DNA from: Candidatus Saccharimonadota bacterium
GTDB lineage: Bacteria > Patescibacteriota > Saccharimonadia > Saccharimonadales > UBA4665
Assembly: GCA_025928155.1 (NCBI GenBank)
Contig: JAICKC010000002.1
Coordinates: 1 to 64,000, forward strand
Length of the DNA stretch: 64,000 nucleotides
Reading direction: 5' to 3'
Under the pieces are notes generated by a model, which ran no database searches, had not been told where the DNA came from, and was given only the letters and a program-made list of their open reading frames with translations. Position 1 is the first letter of the stretch. Every line of letters begins with the position of its first letter. Positions 27,190 to 34,660 of this stretch are shown here, piece after piece. A program made the position numbers and the translations under genes.

Positions 27190-27360
27190 TTACCTCGTCT
27201 TCCTCCTCCGAGGCTTGGCTTTGGCTCCCTTTGCGTGCCTAGGCGGTTTCTTGGGACCGATGAAGCGCTTCTGACAGTTGCCACAACGAAGTGCTCCGCG
27301 GTTCAACCTACTGGCCCTTTTGAGGCCGGCGTGCCACCCGCAACCTGCGACTGGAGACAT
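27190..27360 (-). CDS. CxWH/CxxC mini zinc ribbon, paralogue 1
   Basis: The 56 residues begin MSPVAGCGWHAG and contain RCGNCQKRFIG, then a Lys/Arg-rich tail. Cys-Gly-Trp-His and Cys-Gly-Asn-Cys could bind one zinc (inference). The spacing and the WH pair recur in two genes at 34433 and 34629. An AGGAG site lies 6 nt before the ATG. The leader is over 200 nt (27361-27585) with no other gene in it. Confidence 0.7.
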   Translation of the reverse strand: MSPVAGCGWHAGLKRASRLNRGALRCGNCQKRFIGPKKPPRHAKGAKAKPRRRKTR

Positions 27361-27415
27361 TCCTTCTCCTAGAGTTCTTGTCTTGCGTCTGCTATCGACG
27401 CCGCTTGTTGGTCAT

Positions 27416-27441
27416 CTCTAAGACTGGTTGCTTGTCGACCT
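27416..27441 (-). promoter_or_regulatory. Leader motif GACAAGC...CCAGTCTTA
   Basis: In the long leader of the CxWH gene, minus strand TCGACAAGCAACCAGTCTTA resembles the TTGACAAG...CCAGTCTTA segments in the leader at 47564-47610. Confidence 0.35.
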
Positions 27442-27585
27442 ATCGTCCTGCCTTACCTTCTTTCCCCTTCTGGTGGATACTGAGCGCAGTTAACCTGTCG
27501 TGAGTTATTATGCCAATTTGGCTATTTTTGCACTTGTCTGAGGACAAGCACGGAAGCATACATGAATAAAATGTAGTGATAATCT

Positions 27586-27656
27586 CATACTACTTCGTTC
27601 CGCTTGGGTGTGCTTGGGGCACAGGCCTTTGGTAAGGTGGTACTGGAAGTAGTATG
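27586..27656. repeat. Three-way-junction element, copy 3
   Basis: It is nearly identical to copy 1 over 75 bp, including the flank AATCT. It lies beyond the end of the minus-strand gene at 27728, just after that gene's GC hairpin. Confidence 0.75.
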
Positions 27657-27674
27657 GGTGCAAGGAGACCCGTT

Positions 27675-27715
27675 GTGCCGGTGAGGCGTGGTGGTGGCCA
27701 AAGCCCCACCGGCAC
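27675..27715 (-). terminator. GC-rich hairpin after the gene at 27728
   Basis: GTGCCGGTG (27675-27683) pairs with CACCGGCAC (27707-27715). Its place between stop codon and three-way-junction copy 3 mirrors the arrangement at 26449-26500. Confidence 0.5.
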
Positions 27716-27727
27716 GCGGAGCAGCAT

Positions 27728-28267
27728 CTAGCTGCTGGGGGTGGGGTGCGCCTCGTCAGGCGAGGGTCCCCGTGTGGTGAGGATGCAATAGATCAGGGTA
27801 GCGATCACCGCGACCACAGACCCCCAGACGAGCAGGGCGGTCTGGACACTGAGCGGAACGCCGAACCCACGAAGGGCGAAGATCACCCCGAATGTGCCGC
27901 CGGCTCCCAGGATACCCTGAGGGACTGCCGCGAACGACGCGCCCTTGCCGCCCTTGCCTTGCACGCCTCCCGATGGTCGAGTCCTGACCCCTACCTTCTT
28001 CTGGGCCCTGGCCTGCTTCTTGGGCTTCTGGCTGTCGACCTTTGCCTTTGCGTGCGGTTTGAGTGCCGTGATGTTACCCTTGATGGTCTCAGGATCCTTG
28101 GTGTTATCCCTATCACCGTGCGCGCCCGCTGGGCGACCCCTGGACCCCTCGAACCTCCTAGCTGCTCGGCTCGGCCTGCTCGCCGCTGGCCGCTGGCTTC
28201 GCATTGCACCGGTTTCACCTGTGTTAGGCTCACGCCAGTTCGGACTGTTCTTATGACGGCTTGGCAT
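27728..28267 (-). CDS. Basic protein with C-terminal membrane hairpin
   Basis: The protein has 179 residues from MPSRHKNSPNWREPN. Residues 1-110 are Arg/Lys/Pro/Gly-rich and likely disordered. Two hydrophobic segments follow (about 115-135 and 142-165) with a short polar C-terminus. The basic part would lie in the cytosol, perhaps touching nucleic acid (inference). A GAGGTG site is 9 nt before the ATG, and a GTG at 28279 overlaps it. The gene is GC-rich compared with its flanks. Confidence 0.65.
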   Translation of the reverse strand: MPSRHKNSPNWREPNTGETGAMRSQRPAASRPSRAARRFEGSRGRPAGAHGDRDNTKDPETIKGNITALKPHAKAKVDSQKPKKQARAQKKVGVRTRPSGGVQGKGGKGASFAAVPQGILGAGGTFGVIFALRGFGVPLSVQTALLVWGSVVAVIATLIYCILTTRGPSPDEAHPTPSS

Positions 28268-28391
28268 GTTAATGTTCACCTCATCCTTGTTGAGTGGTGT
28301 GTCCTTGCGTATATAGTAATAACATTATATTTATATAAAAACAAGCTCTTTCGCGCCAGGCTTGCGGCTATAATTTGTGGAGAGTTTGTAC

Positions 28392-28500
28392 GGATGAGTG
28401 GGCTTGGGTGCGAGCGATTGACAGCTGTCGCTGCATCGAGAGCCCTCGCCCACTCATCCGGTTAGAAATAGTAGCTCCAACTGCTAGGTTCTTCGGGCAG
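28392..28500 (-). repeat. Shared 3' element: hairpin plus conserved tail, copy A
   Basis: GGATGAGTGGGC (28392-28403) pairs perfectly with GCCCACTCATCC (28448-28459). Between it and the stop codon of the gene at 28518 lies TAGCTCCAACTGCTA-GTTCTT. The same hairpin head and tail occur at 33845-33950 beside another small gene. No T-run follows on either strand. Confidence 0.65.
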
Positions 28501-28517
28501 GTGCGTCAGGGCACGTC

Positions 28518-28691
28518 CTACTGGCCCTTTTGCTTGCGCTTGGCCTCAGCCTTGGCAACAGCCCGTTGCGCGCGCTGTGCCTTAGCCAAAGCCTTGGCGG
28601 CTTGCGGAGAGCGTCCTCCGTGCTTGTTCATGGCCTTGCCGAGGTCGTCCCGAGCCTTCGCGCGCCTCGTTACCAACTCTTTCCAGCCCAT
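28518..28691 (-). CDS. SPQAK-family small helical protein, paralogue 1
   Basis: The 57 residues start MGWKELVTRRAKARDDLG. KHGGRSPQAAKALAKAQRA matches the core of two other small proteins here (28733 and 33565). It looks like two basic helices around a Ser-Pro-Gln turn. A perfect AGGAGGTGA site precedes the ATG at 28691. Confidence 0.7.
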   Translation of the reverse strand: MGWKELVTRRAKARDDLGKAMNKHGGRSPQAAKALAKAQRAQRAVAKAEAKRKQKGQ

Positions 28692-28732
28692 ATTATCACC
28701 TCCTCTCAAGGGTTGTAGAAAATAGCGCAGTG

Positions 28733-28921
28733 CTACTTCCTCCCCTTACTCCCCTTCCTGGCCGTCTTGGTCTTTTGAGCCTTCTTGGCCTTGGCGAGAT
28801 CAGCCGTGCGCGCTCGCACTAGCTTGGCACTCGCTGCCTTGGCTTGGGGCGAAAAGACCCCATGCTTCCGTACCGCTCGAGTGTAAGCCCGTTCTGCCAA
28901 CTGGACTCTTAGTCCAGGCAT
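28733..28921 (-). CDS. SPQAK-family small helical protein, paralogue 2
   Basis: The 62 residues start MPGLRVQLAERAYTRAVRKH, then GVFSPQAKAASAKLVRART and a Lys-rich tail. The start at 28921 is set by GAGGAGGTGA 5 nt upstream. The frame extends to 29002 but without a ribosome site. It lies 41 nt upstream of paralogue 1 and is probably cotranscribed with it. Confidence 0.7.
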   Translation of the reverse strand: MPGLRVQLAERAYTRAVRKHGVFSPQAKAASAKLVRARTADLAKAKKAQKTKTARKGSKGRK

Positions 28922-29045
28922 GACTTTCACCTCCTCTCGAAGGTTGCAGTCTGTGGGGTGCCCACCGTAAGAACCGCTCATATTTTTATACTTGTTCACC
29001 ATATCGTCAAGCTAAATACAATATTTATATACATAATTTGTAAAA

Positions 29046-30143
29046 ATGTCAATATGGTGTAAAATTGCCTACGTACAATACCGCCGACACAGGAAGAAGG
29101 TACGTACATTGACAGCCCAACCTACCACCTTTGGACAGCTATGGCACGAACCATTGCCTAGGTTGTTCGCGAGAGCAGCGCAGATAAAGCGCACGGAGCT
29201 ACGTTGGCGCCGAATGTCACCGCTGGCCTGGCTTTACCCATCAGACATGGATCTGATGAGAGCGCTTGAGGTTAGTGTTCTGTGGCTCAGGCTCACCATG
29301 CAGCAACCGTTGCTCAGCGTGCTCGTGCGGACACCCGGCATGGGGTGTGCTCGACTCCGGACGCTCCTTTGCCTGCGCTGGTTCCAGCACACGCTCGACC
29401 ACATTATCGACGGGCAGATCAAGATGCCAATTGAGGGAAAGCCACGGGATTACTTCGACCAAGCCGAACGTCTGTGCGAAGCGCTCCTCTGCCCGCAGGA
29501 CATCGCAGACGAGGTCGCCCTGCCGCTCATGGCAACGCTGGTCTACGTCCTGCGTGCTTGCAGCGAACAGCTCGGCTTCGATCCGAGGCCGGAGCTACAA
29601 GCCATATGGCACGGCTGGCACGGCGATGCCGAGCGGGTTCTCAACAAGGAGCCGTTCGCGGACGAGGCAACCCTCAGCGCAGCACATAATGCTAGCGTCG
29701 AGATCGTCGAGCTGATGCTGCGCATCATGGACGTTCCGGCGTCCATCACACAGAGTGTCAGGTTGCACCTGAAGCTCCTGCTGGATGCCGACAACCTTGA
29801 TGACTTCGCGAGTGACGTGCGAGACGGCAATCTCCAGTTTCCGCGCGAAGAGTTCGAGCGAGCTGGCATCGACCCCGACCAATTGCTAGCCTGCGCGCAC
29901 CCCCGCGTCCAGAAAACCCGAGAGTGCCTGACAGCGCTTCCTGGGTTTTACGCCTGGCTGCGGTCCCGCGTAGCAGCATGCGAGCAGCTACAAAACGTCA
30001 CCGACGCAGCGATCGTGCTCAGCTACATACAGCCCAAGTGGCTGCGTGGCTACGTGCGGCGACACATCCAGCAGGGCATCCAGAAGCCCGCACTAGCTCT
30101 CGCTGCCTACAGCGAGACCCATACCTCACTTGAGAGGAGGTGA
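29046..30143 (+). CDS. Squalene/phytoene-synthase-like protein
   Basis: A helical protein of about 345-365 residues. WFQHTLDHIIDGQIK gives a first DxxxD motif (D-H-I-I-D), and DNLDDFASDVRDGNLQFPREEFERAGID gives the second (D-F-A-S-D) with the RDG-lP-eE-g pattern of head-to-head prenyl synthases. These Asp residues bind Mg-diphosphate. Identity is far below ordinary phytoene synthases, so product and activity are open. A TTG at 29109 has a better ribosome site (AGGAAGAAGG) than the ATG. It overlaps nothing and leads into the next small gene after 3 nt. Confidence 0.5.
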   Translation: MSIWCKIAYVQYRRHRKKVRTLTAQPTTFGQLWHEPLPRLFARAAQIKRTELRWRRMSPLAWLYPSDMDLMRALEVSVLWLRLTMQQPLLSVLVRTPGMGCARLRTLLCLRWFQHTLDHIIDGQIKMPIEGKPRDYFDQAERLCEALLCPQDIADEVALPLMATLVYVLRACSEQLGFDPRPELQAIWHGWHGDAERVLNKEPFADEATLSAAHNASVEIVELMLRIMDVPASITQSVRLHLKLLLDADNLDDFASDVRDGNLQFPREEFERAGIDPDQLLACAHPRVQKTRECLTALPGFYAWLRSRVAACEQLQNVTDAAIVLSYIQPKWLRGYVRRHIQQGIQKPALALAAYSETHTSLERR

Positions 30144-30146
30144 AGT

Positions 30147-30386
30147 ATGAAAAACACACCACAATGGATGCGGCTCAGTAAGAACCCCAACCGCGAGGTG
30201 AGCAGCGTGCACAAGGTCGCTGCACCCGCCCGGGGACAGAAGTACCGCGTCACCGTGACCAAGGACGACCGGCACGGCGGGAGGCAGTCCAAGGACTACC
30301 ACGCGCGCACCAAAAAAAGGGCGGAGCGGATCGAGGCGCGCGAAGATGAGTACGCCGAGAAGCGGAACAACTCCTCGTGGATTTAG
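30147..30386 (+). CDS. Basic protein, 79 residues
   Basis: The protein starts MKNTPQWMRLSKNPNREVSS and contains AARGQ-like APARGQKYRVTVTKDDRHGG, then a charged helix KRAERIEAREDEYAEKR. The middle could be a small beta strand pair. GAGGAGGTGAAGT precedes the ATG, inside the end of the prenyl-synthase-like gene, so the two are coupled. I recognise no family. Confidence 0.65.
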   Translation: MKNTPQWMRLSKNPNREVSSVHKVAAPARGQKYRVTVTKDDRHGGRQSKDYHARTKKRAERIEAREDEYAEKRNNSSWI

Positions 30387-30393
30387 GAGGTAG

Positions 30394-30474
30394 GTGCTGT
30401 CAGACGGTACGGCGGATACAAACGAGCGAGCTTTTGGCTCCCACTTGTACCCGCCGTACCCAGCACCCTTTTAT
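30394..30474 (+). terminator. Terminator with long GC stem
   Basis: GTGCTG + GGTACGGCGG pair with CCGCCGTACC + CAGCAC, followed by CCTTTTAT. It lies 8 nt after the stop codon at 30386. Confidence 0.65.
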
Positions 30475-30577
30475 CACCTTTACAAATCTTTATAATGATA
30501 TACTCTATACTGTAAGCTTTCTTGCTGACTGAAATATCAAGTTGTGGTATATGCACGTTATATACTGAGCAAGCAAA

Positions 30578-30597
30578 GTAGCACATGACGAGCAGAG
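30578..30597 (+). promoter_or_regulatory. Leader motif TAGCACATGACGAGCAGAG
   Basis: In the leader of the gene at 30623. It resembles GAAGCAC(A/C)TTGACAAG in the leaders at 47564 and 61696. TATACT at 30561-30566 may be the -10 box. Confidence 0.35.
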
Positions 30598-30622
30598 AGT
30601 CGACGTTAGGAGAGGAGTGCCC

Positions 30623-30799
30623 ATGACGGCACGCCCCCCAGGTGGCAAGGACGGTCGCAACCGGAAAGGACACCGGATGCACCGAAGGAAGCCGATGGAA
30701 CGTGACCCCAAGGTCGCACGACGGAGGTTGTTGCGGTCCTCGAAGATTCACGTTCCTCCGGAAACGGTTACCAACCGGCTGTACAAGGCAGATGGGTAA
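30623..30799 (+). CDS. Small basic protein, 58 residues
   Basis: MTARPPGGKDGRNRKGHRMH leads into RRKPMERDPKVARRRLLRSS, with about one third Arg/Lys. GGAGAGGAG lies before the ATG. No family is recognised. 30800-30972 holds no further gene I can support. Confidence 0.6.
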   Translation: MTARPPGGKDGRNRKGHRMHRRKPMERDPKVARRRLLRSSKIHVPPETVTNRLYKADG

Positions 30800-30972
30800 T
30801 GCATCGTCCTCGGCGGCGCAGGTCGTACCAACCGAATACACGGCTATCACGGCCTCCTAGCAGGCTGACTACGCCGCGAAAGCAAGGGTGAAGAACCACA
30901 CAGGCGCCGTTAGGCCGAAGATAGGCTTAACAGCCACAACCTACTCCCTCAACTTCCGAAAGGAGGTGAACC

Positions 30973-31107
30973 ATGCCCAGGCTAACGGGGAAAGCCAGCA
31001 AAAAGAAGACCCGTTACGTTAAATCTGAAAAGAAGACTCAGAGGTCGAAGACGGCACGCGCAGAAAAGAAGGTACTGCGCGTACTCGGCAGGACCCAGAA
31101 GTCCTGA
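30973..31107 (+). CDS. Small basic protein, 44 residues
   Basis: MPRLTGKASKKKTRYVKSEK leads into KTQRSKTARAEKKVLRVLGR. It has a perfect AAAGGAGGTGAACC ribosome region. Composition resembles small ribosomal or nucleic-acid-binding proteins, but no family is recognised. It ends with TGA, showing that UGA is a stop here. Confidence 0.6.
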   Translation: MPRLTGKASKKKTRYVKSEKKTQRSKTARAEKKVLRVLGRTQKS

Positions 31108-31272
31108 CAGGCTACTTCTCCAAGCAGCCCGATAGACGGACGTGACGACAGGGACTCTAGCGAGGTTCAAGGTGTCGTCATCGACAACCTTATACCTCTC
31201 CAAACTCCTCCCTGCTCGTCATTTCCGTCTTATGAAAAACGATTCCGAACTCCGCTCTAGCAGCGGACCTTT

Positions 31273-33198
31273 TTATACTAAAACGGCTTTAATGCGGCGG
31301 ATACCGGCGCTCGACGACTCTTCTTTGGTAATCTTGAACTTCTTGCCATCTTCGGCCAGCTGGCCGGTGTGGTCCACATGCGGACCACCGCAAATTTCCA
31401 AGCTGACGATGTGGTCGTCCGGACCCATTTGGTACACCTTGACGGTTTCAGCATAACGCTCCCCAAATGGCCCAATGGCGCCCATATCCAGCGCCTGCTG
31501 CGTGGGGTACTCGGTGAATTTGACCGGCAGGTCTTCGGCAATCCAGCCGTTGACGAGATCTTCGGCCTGCTTGATTTCCTCGTCGGTCAGTTTGGCTTCG
31601 TGACTAAAGTCGAACCGCAAACGTTCCTCGGTAATATTACTGCCGTGCTGGCGCAACTCCAAGCCGAACAGTTGGCGCAGAGCGCTTTGCAGCAGGTGAG
31701 TCGCCGTGTGGTATTTCTTGTGCTGCAAGGTTTGGCCGCCTAGGCCGCCCTTAAACGTGCCTTTTGCCGCCGTCTGGGAGCGAGCCCTTTGCTCGCGCAT
31801 ACTTTTCTCAAATTGAACGTCCGCATTATCCGCGACAACAACGCCTCGCTTGAATGCTTCTTCTTTTGAGAGTTCCACAGGAAAGCCGTATGTATCGTAC
31901 AGCTTAAAGATCATCTGGCCTGATAGCCTGCTTTCGAAATCGTTTTTAAAGCTGTCGCCATCACCTAAAGAGGTTGTGAGTATGATTTTCTCAAATTCCT
32001 GAAGGCCCTTGCGCAGCGTCTGGCGGAAAACTTTCTCTTCCTTTACCAGAATCTCAATAACTTTCTCGCGATTTTCCTTAACTTCTGGATAGTCGGCTTC
32101 GTATAGGCCGACAATAACCGGCACCACCTGCTCAACAAAATTCTGCTCAATACCGAGGTCAAACGCAAACCGGATAGCCCGGCGCATCAGCCGGCGCATC
32201 ACGTAGCCCTGCTCCTTGTTGCTTGGCACTACGCCGTCCACGGCTAGGAAGACCGCACCGCGCAGATGGTCGGCAATGACGCGCATACTGGTGCTATGAC
32301 TGTCATATTTTTTGCCCGATACGGCTTCTAGCTTCTCTACGATTGGCCACAGAATGGTCGACTTGAAGGCATCCGCACTATCGATAGCAGCCATGGCGAT
32401 ACGCTCCAGCCCGCCGCCAAAATCGATGTTTTTATTCGGCAGCGGCTCAAACCCGTTTTCCCGCCGGACATACTGCATAAGTACATTGTTGCCGATCTCT
32501 ACAAACCGGCCGCAGTCGCAGTTGGGATGGCACTTAGGCCCGTATTCGGTATTATGCTCAATGTAATCAAATTCATAAAAGATTTCACTGGAAGGGCCGC
32601 CTGGCTCGCCAACCGGCATATCCTCGATGTTTTTGCCACGATACCACCAGTTCTTGTCAGCCGCATAGTAAAAGATACGGGCGCCAGGGTTCATGCCCTT
32701 TTGGTAGCCATCGGCTTCAGTGCCAATCTCCATTTCGCCCGCCTCAATGCCTTTGCCTGCAAACAGCTTCTTCCATATGGCACCGCTTTCGGTGTCTTTC
32801 GGTATTCCAAACGCTTCGTGACCCAAGAAAGTTGTTATGTACAATTTATGCGGATCAAGTCCGACCACATCGGTCAGGAACTCAAAAATCCACGGAAACT
32901 GCTCCGCCTTGAAATAATCGCCCAAAGACCAGTTACCCAGCATCTCAAAAAATGTAGTGTGTCGATTATCCCCAACTTCCTCAATATCCTGGGCACGGAG
33001 ACAAGTCTGGCTATCCACTATGCGCTTACCTTCCGGGTGAACTTGGCCAAGCAAATACGACATAAGCTGTTGCATGCCGCTACCGGTAAATAAGGTGGTG
33101 GGGTCATTATGTAGCACCAAGGGTGCCCGCGGAATCACCTTGTGGCCACGCTCTTCAAAAAACTGCAAATATTTGTTACGAATCTCCTGCGCCATCAT
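31273..33198 (-). CDS. alaS: Alanyl-tRNA synthetase, short form
   Basis: About 641 residues. The class II aminoacylation core is intact (IRNKYLQFFEERGHKVIPRA, TTLFTGSGMQQLMSYL, GGGLERIAMA). The editing domain has its zinc motifs HTATH and CGGPHVDHTG. The C-terminal C-Ala domain of about 230 residues found in E. coli is absent. It charges tRNA-Ala and clears mis-charged Ser or Gly. TACAAT lies 8 nt before the ATG at 33198. An in-frame GTG at 33204 is less likely. Confidence 0.95.
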   Translation of the reverse strand: MMAQEIRNKYLQFFEERGHKVIPRAPLVLHNDPTTLFTGSGMQQLMSYLLGQVHPEGKRIVDSQTCLRAQDIEEVGDNRHTTFFEMLGNWSLGDYFKAEQFPWIFEFLTDVVGLDPHKLYITTFLGHEAFGIPKDTESGAIWKKLFAGKGIEAGEMEIGTEADGYQKGMNPGARIFYYAADKNWWYRGKNIEDMPVGEPGGPSSEIFYEFDYIEHNTEYGPKCHPNCDCGRFVEIGNNVLMQYVRRENGFEPLPNKNIDFGGGLERIAMAAIDSADAFKSTILWPIVEKLEAVSGKKYDSHSTSMRVIADHLRGAVFLAVDGVVPSNKEQGYVMRRLMRRAIRFAFDLGIEQNFVEQVVPVIVGLYEADYPEVKENREKVIEILVKEEKVFRQTLRKGLQEFEKIILTTSLGDGDSFKNDFESRLSGQMIFKLYDTYGFPVELSKEEAFKRGVVVADNADVQFEKSMREQRARSQTAAKGTFKGGLGGQTLQHKKYHTATHLLQSALRQLFGLELRQHGSNITEERLRFDFSHEAKLTDEEIKQAEDLVNGWIAEDLPVKFTEYPTQQALDMGAIGPFGERYAETVKVYQMGPDDHIVSLEICGGPHVDHTGQLAEDGKKFKITKEESSSAGIRRIKAVLV

Positions 33199-33206
33199 AA
33201 GCACCT

Positions 33207-33212
33207 ATTGTA
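33207..33212 (-). promoter_or_regulatory. -10 hexamer TACAAT of alaS
   Basis: TACAAT on the minus strand is 8 nt before ATG 33198, so alaS is leaderless or nearly so. Confidence 0.55.
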
Positions 33213-33268
33213 TAACAGAGGTAGCGTAACGCCAAACATGCAACTATATAAAATGTTTTGAATGTTTT

Positions 33269-33338
33269 GCAGATAGGCGAGGTTGGTCTTGGGTGCTTCG
33301 ACTAGAAGTCGCACCACAGGCCTCGCCCGCCTATCTGC
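33269..33338. repeat. Large hairpin between small gene and alaS
   Basis: GCAGATAGGCGAGG pairs with CCTCGCC-(4-nt bulge)-TATCTGC. The loop contains CTTGGGTGC, also seen in the loop at 28404. The plus-strand side is followed by TTGTTCTT. Confidence 0.5.
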
Positions 33339-33392
33339 TTGTTCTTAAGTTTCCCGCGCGCGTCAGTGGACCATTGTTTGCCAGCTACTGCA

Positions 33393-33455
33393 GTTTGCTA
33401 GTTTGCCGACTATGCGCCGTCCCGCTTAGGGCGCGGTACCTAGGCACTAGCAAAC
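33393..33455. repeat. Hairpin in the gap 33213-33564
   Basis: GTTTGCTAG pairs with CTAGCAAAC, with GCGCC/GGCGC inside. The 350-nt gap around it has no supported gene. It is the 3' region of the gene at 33565. Confidence 0.4.
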
Positions 33456-33564
33456 AGGCCGGCACTCGCCGATAACATCATCGTACACCGCCTTTACGTT
33501 GGCCCTGGTAGCCTGATAGCGACCAGACTTCTCAGCCGTTTACGGATCCTAGACCCGTCCAGGC

Positions 33565-33729
33565 CTACCTGCCTCCTCGTAGTGTCCGCAGCCAGGACAG
33601 TTTGCTTTGCGCTTCCTTCGCTTGGGGCGACCTCTCGCCTTGCCGCGTTTTTGCCACACGCAAAGCCTGTCTGGCCTTCCGAATATCTTTCTTCGAAGGA
33701 CGAGTAGCCTTACTAGAGCGCTTAGCCAT
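33565..33729 (-). CDS. SPQAK-family small helical protein, paralogue 3
   Basis: The 54 residues start MAKRSSKATRPSKKDIRKAR. RQGERSPQAKEAQSKLSWLR aligns with paralogues 1 and 2. GAGGAGGTGA lies 4 nt before the ATG. A longer overlapping frame (33549-33815) has no ribosome site and is probably a shadow. Confidence 0.68.
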   Translation of the reverse strand: MAKRSSKATRPSKKDIRKARQALRVAKTRQGERSPQAKEAQSKLSWLRTLRGGR

Positions 33730-33844
33730 GTTCTCACCTCCTCGAAACTGGTCGTGGGGTGCGCGGTTTTACCTAAGAACTGTACTGTTATAAGCCAAGT
33801 GCACCTGCTCGTCAAGGCAAATTGGCTAGTTATAAAAAGGGATT

Positions 33845-33950
33845 GGATGAGCGGGCGGGGTCTGGAGTAGATTCAGCCAAAAGGCCAATCGCGACCCCGC
33901 CCGCTCATCCTGCTGGAATTGAATAGCTCCAACTGCTACGTTCTTGGGGC
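33845..33950 (-). repeat. Shared 3' element: hairpin plus conserved tail, copy B
   Basis: A 17-bp perfect stem (33845-33861 with 33894-33910) begins GGATGAGCGGGC. Then TAGCTCCAACTGCTA-GTTCTT precedes the stop codon of the gene at 33959. This matches the element at 28392-28500. On the minus strand CCCTTTTTAT follows 4 nt later, which fits a terminator. Confidence 0.65.
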
Positions 33951-33958
33951 CCACGGAG

Positions 33959-34168
33959 CTACCTGTGCCGCCCTCTGGCTTCCCGCTGTCTCCCGTACTG
34001 CCTGACGAGGGCGTCCACTTTGGCGTTTCTACTCTGTGTCCGCTCCGAGCGTACGACGCCACGTTTACGATCGGCTCGCTCCGAGCTGATAGCCCCGAGG
34101 ATCGCCCAGCTAACCTTGGCCTGTGTTACCTTCTTCTCTTTCGACTTTCCTTTGGGCCTCTTTCCCAT
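33959..34168 (-). CDS. Small basic protein, 69 residues
   Basis: The protein starts MGKRPKGKSKEKKVTQAKVS, then WAILGAISSERADRKRGVVR and an Arg-rich end. GAAGGGAG lies 7 nt before the ATG at 34168. No family is recognised. A short hydrophobic patch (VSWAILGAI) is the only non-polar segment. 34169-34432 holds no supported gene. Confidence 0.6.
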   Translation of the reverse strand: MGKRPKGKSKEKKVTQAKVSWAILGAISSERADRKRGVVRSERTQSRNAKVDALVRQYGRQREARGRHR

Positions 34169-34432
34169 GCGCATACTCCCTTCCGAGATTGATTCTGCGT
34201 ACGATGGGTGGGGCATCTATGGCTGTCGGTACTTACCGCATAAAGCCATACGGTGGATAGTGAGAGGTGCGAAGTGCTTGCGGTTCTATATAACGTTCGC
34301 CCCAGAACTGTTTTTAGTTATAGCCAACCATGCGCATCCTTGCAATGGTGTTGTCGGTATTGAGATACTACGCTTGGCAGGTTAGGGCTTATCAGGAAAC
34401 CACACAAAGCTCATTCACAAGAGGAGGCAGTC

Positions 34433-34660
34433 ATGGCAGGTTCCTGCGCGTGGCACACCAACACGGACTTTAAGCGCGTCCTCCCTCTTTTTGGAGGGAT
34501 CCGGTGCAAGGGGTGCGGCGGGCGCTTTGCTCCTCGCAAGCCAAAGGCATCACCACCCAAGCATGCCAGAAGCCGAAGGGGCGCCAAGGAGTTAGTCGCA
34601 ACGGATCCACTTCTAGAAAGGAAGGATAATGGCAAAATCACCGCTTTGCAGCTGGCATAA
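34433..34660 (+). CDS. CxWH/CxxC mini zinc ribbon, paralogue 2
   Basis: The protein has 75 residues. MAGSCAWHTNTDFKRVLPLF leads into GGIRCKGCGGRFAPRKPKA, with the same Cys-x-Trp-His then Cys-x-x-Cys order as at 27190. Zinc binding is inferred. AGAGGAGG lies before the ATG. The last 32 nt overlap the next paralogue, so the two are expressed together. Confidence 0.7.
   Translation: MAGSCAWHTNTDFKRVLPLFGGIRCKGCGGRFAPRKPKASPPKHARSRRGAKELVATDPLLERKDNGKITALQLA

Noticed and set aside
25794..27656. CRISPR array from the three 75-bp repeats
   Set aside because: Only three copies 0.5-1.2 kb apart, with genes between them, and no cas genes in the window.
33293..33475. Plus-strand 60-residue frame
   Set aside because: No ribosome site, sits in hairpin-rich 3' sequence, and has no protein-like pattern.
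33549..33815. Minus-strand 88-residue frame with CPGCGHYEE
   Set aside because: It has a CxxC, but no ribosome site, and it overlaps the SPQAK paralogue at 33565, which has AGGAGGTGA in the right place.
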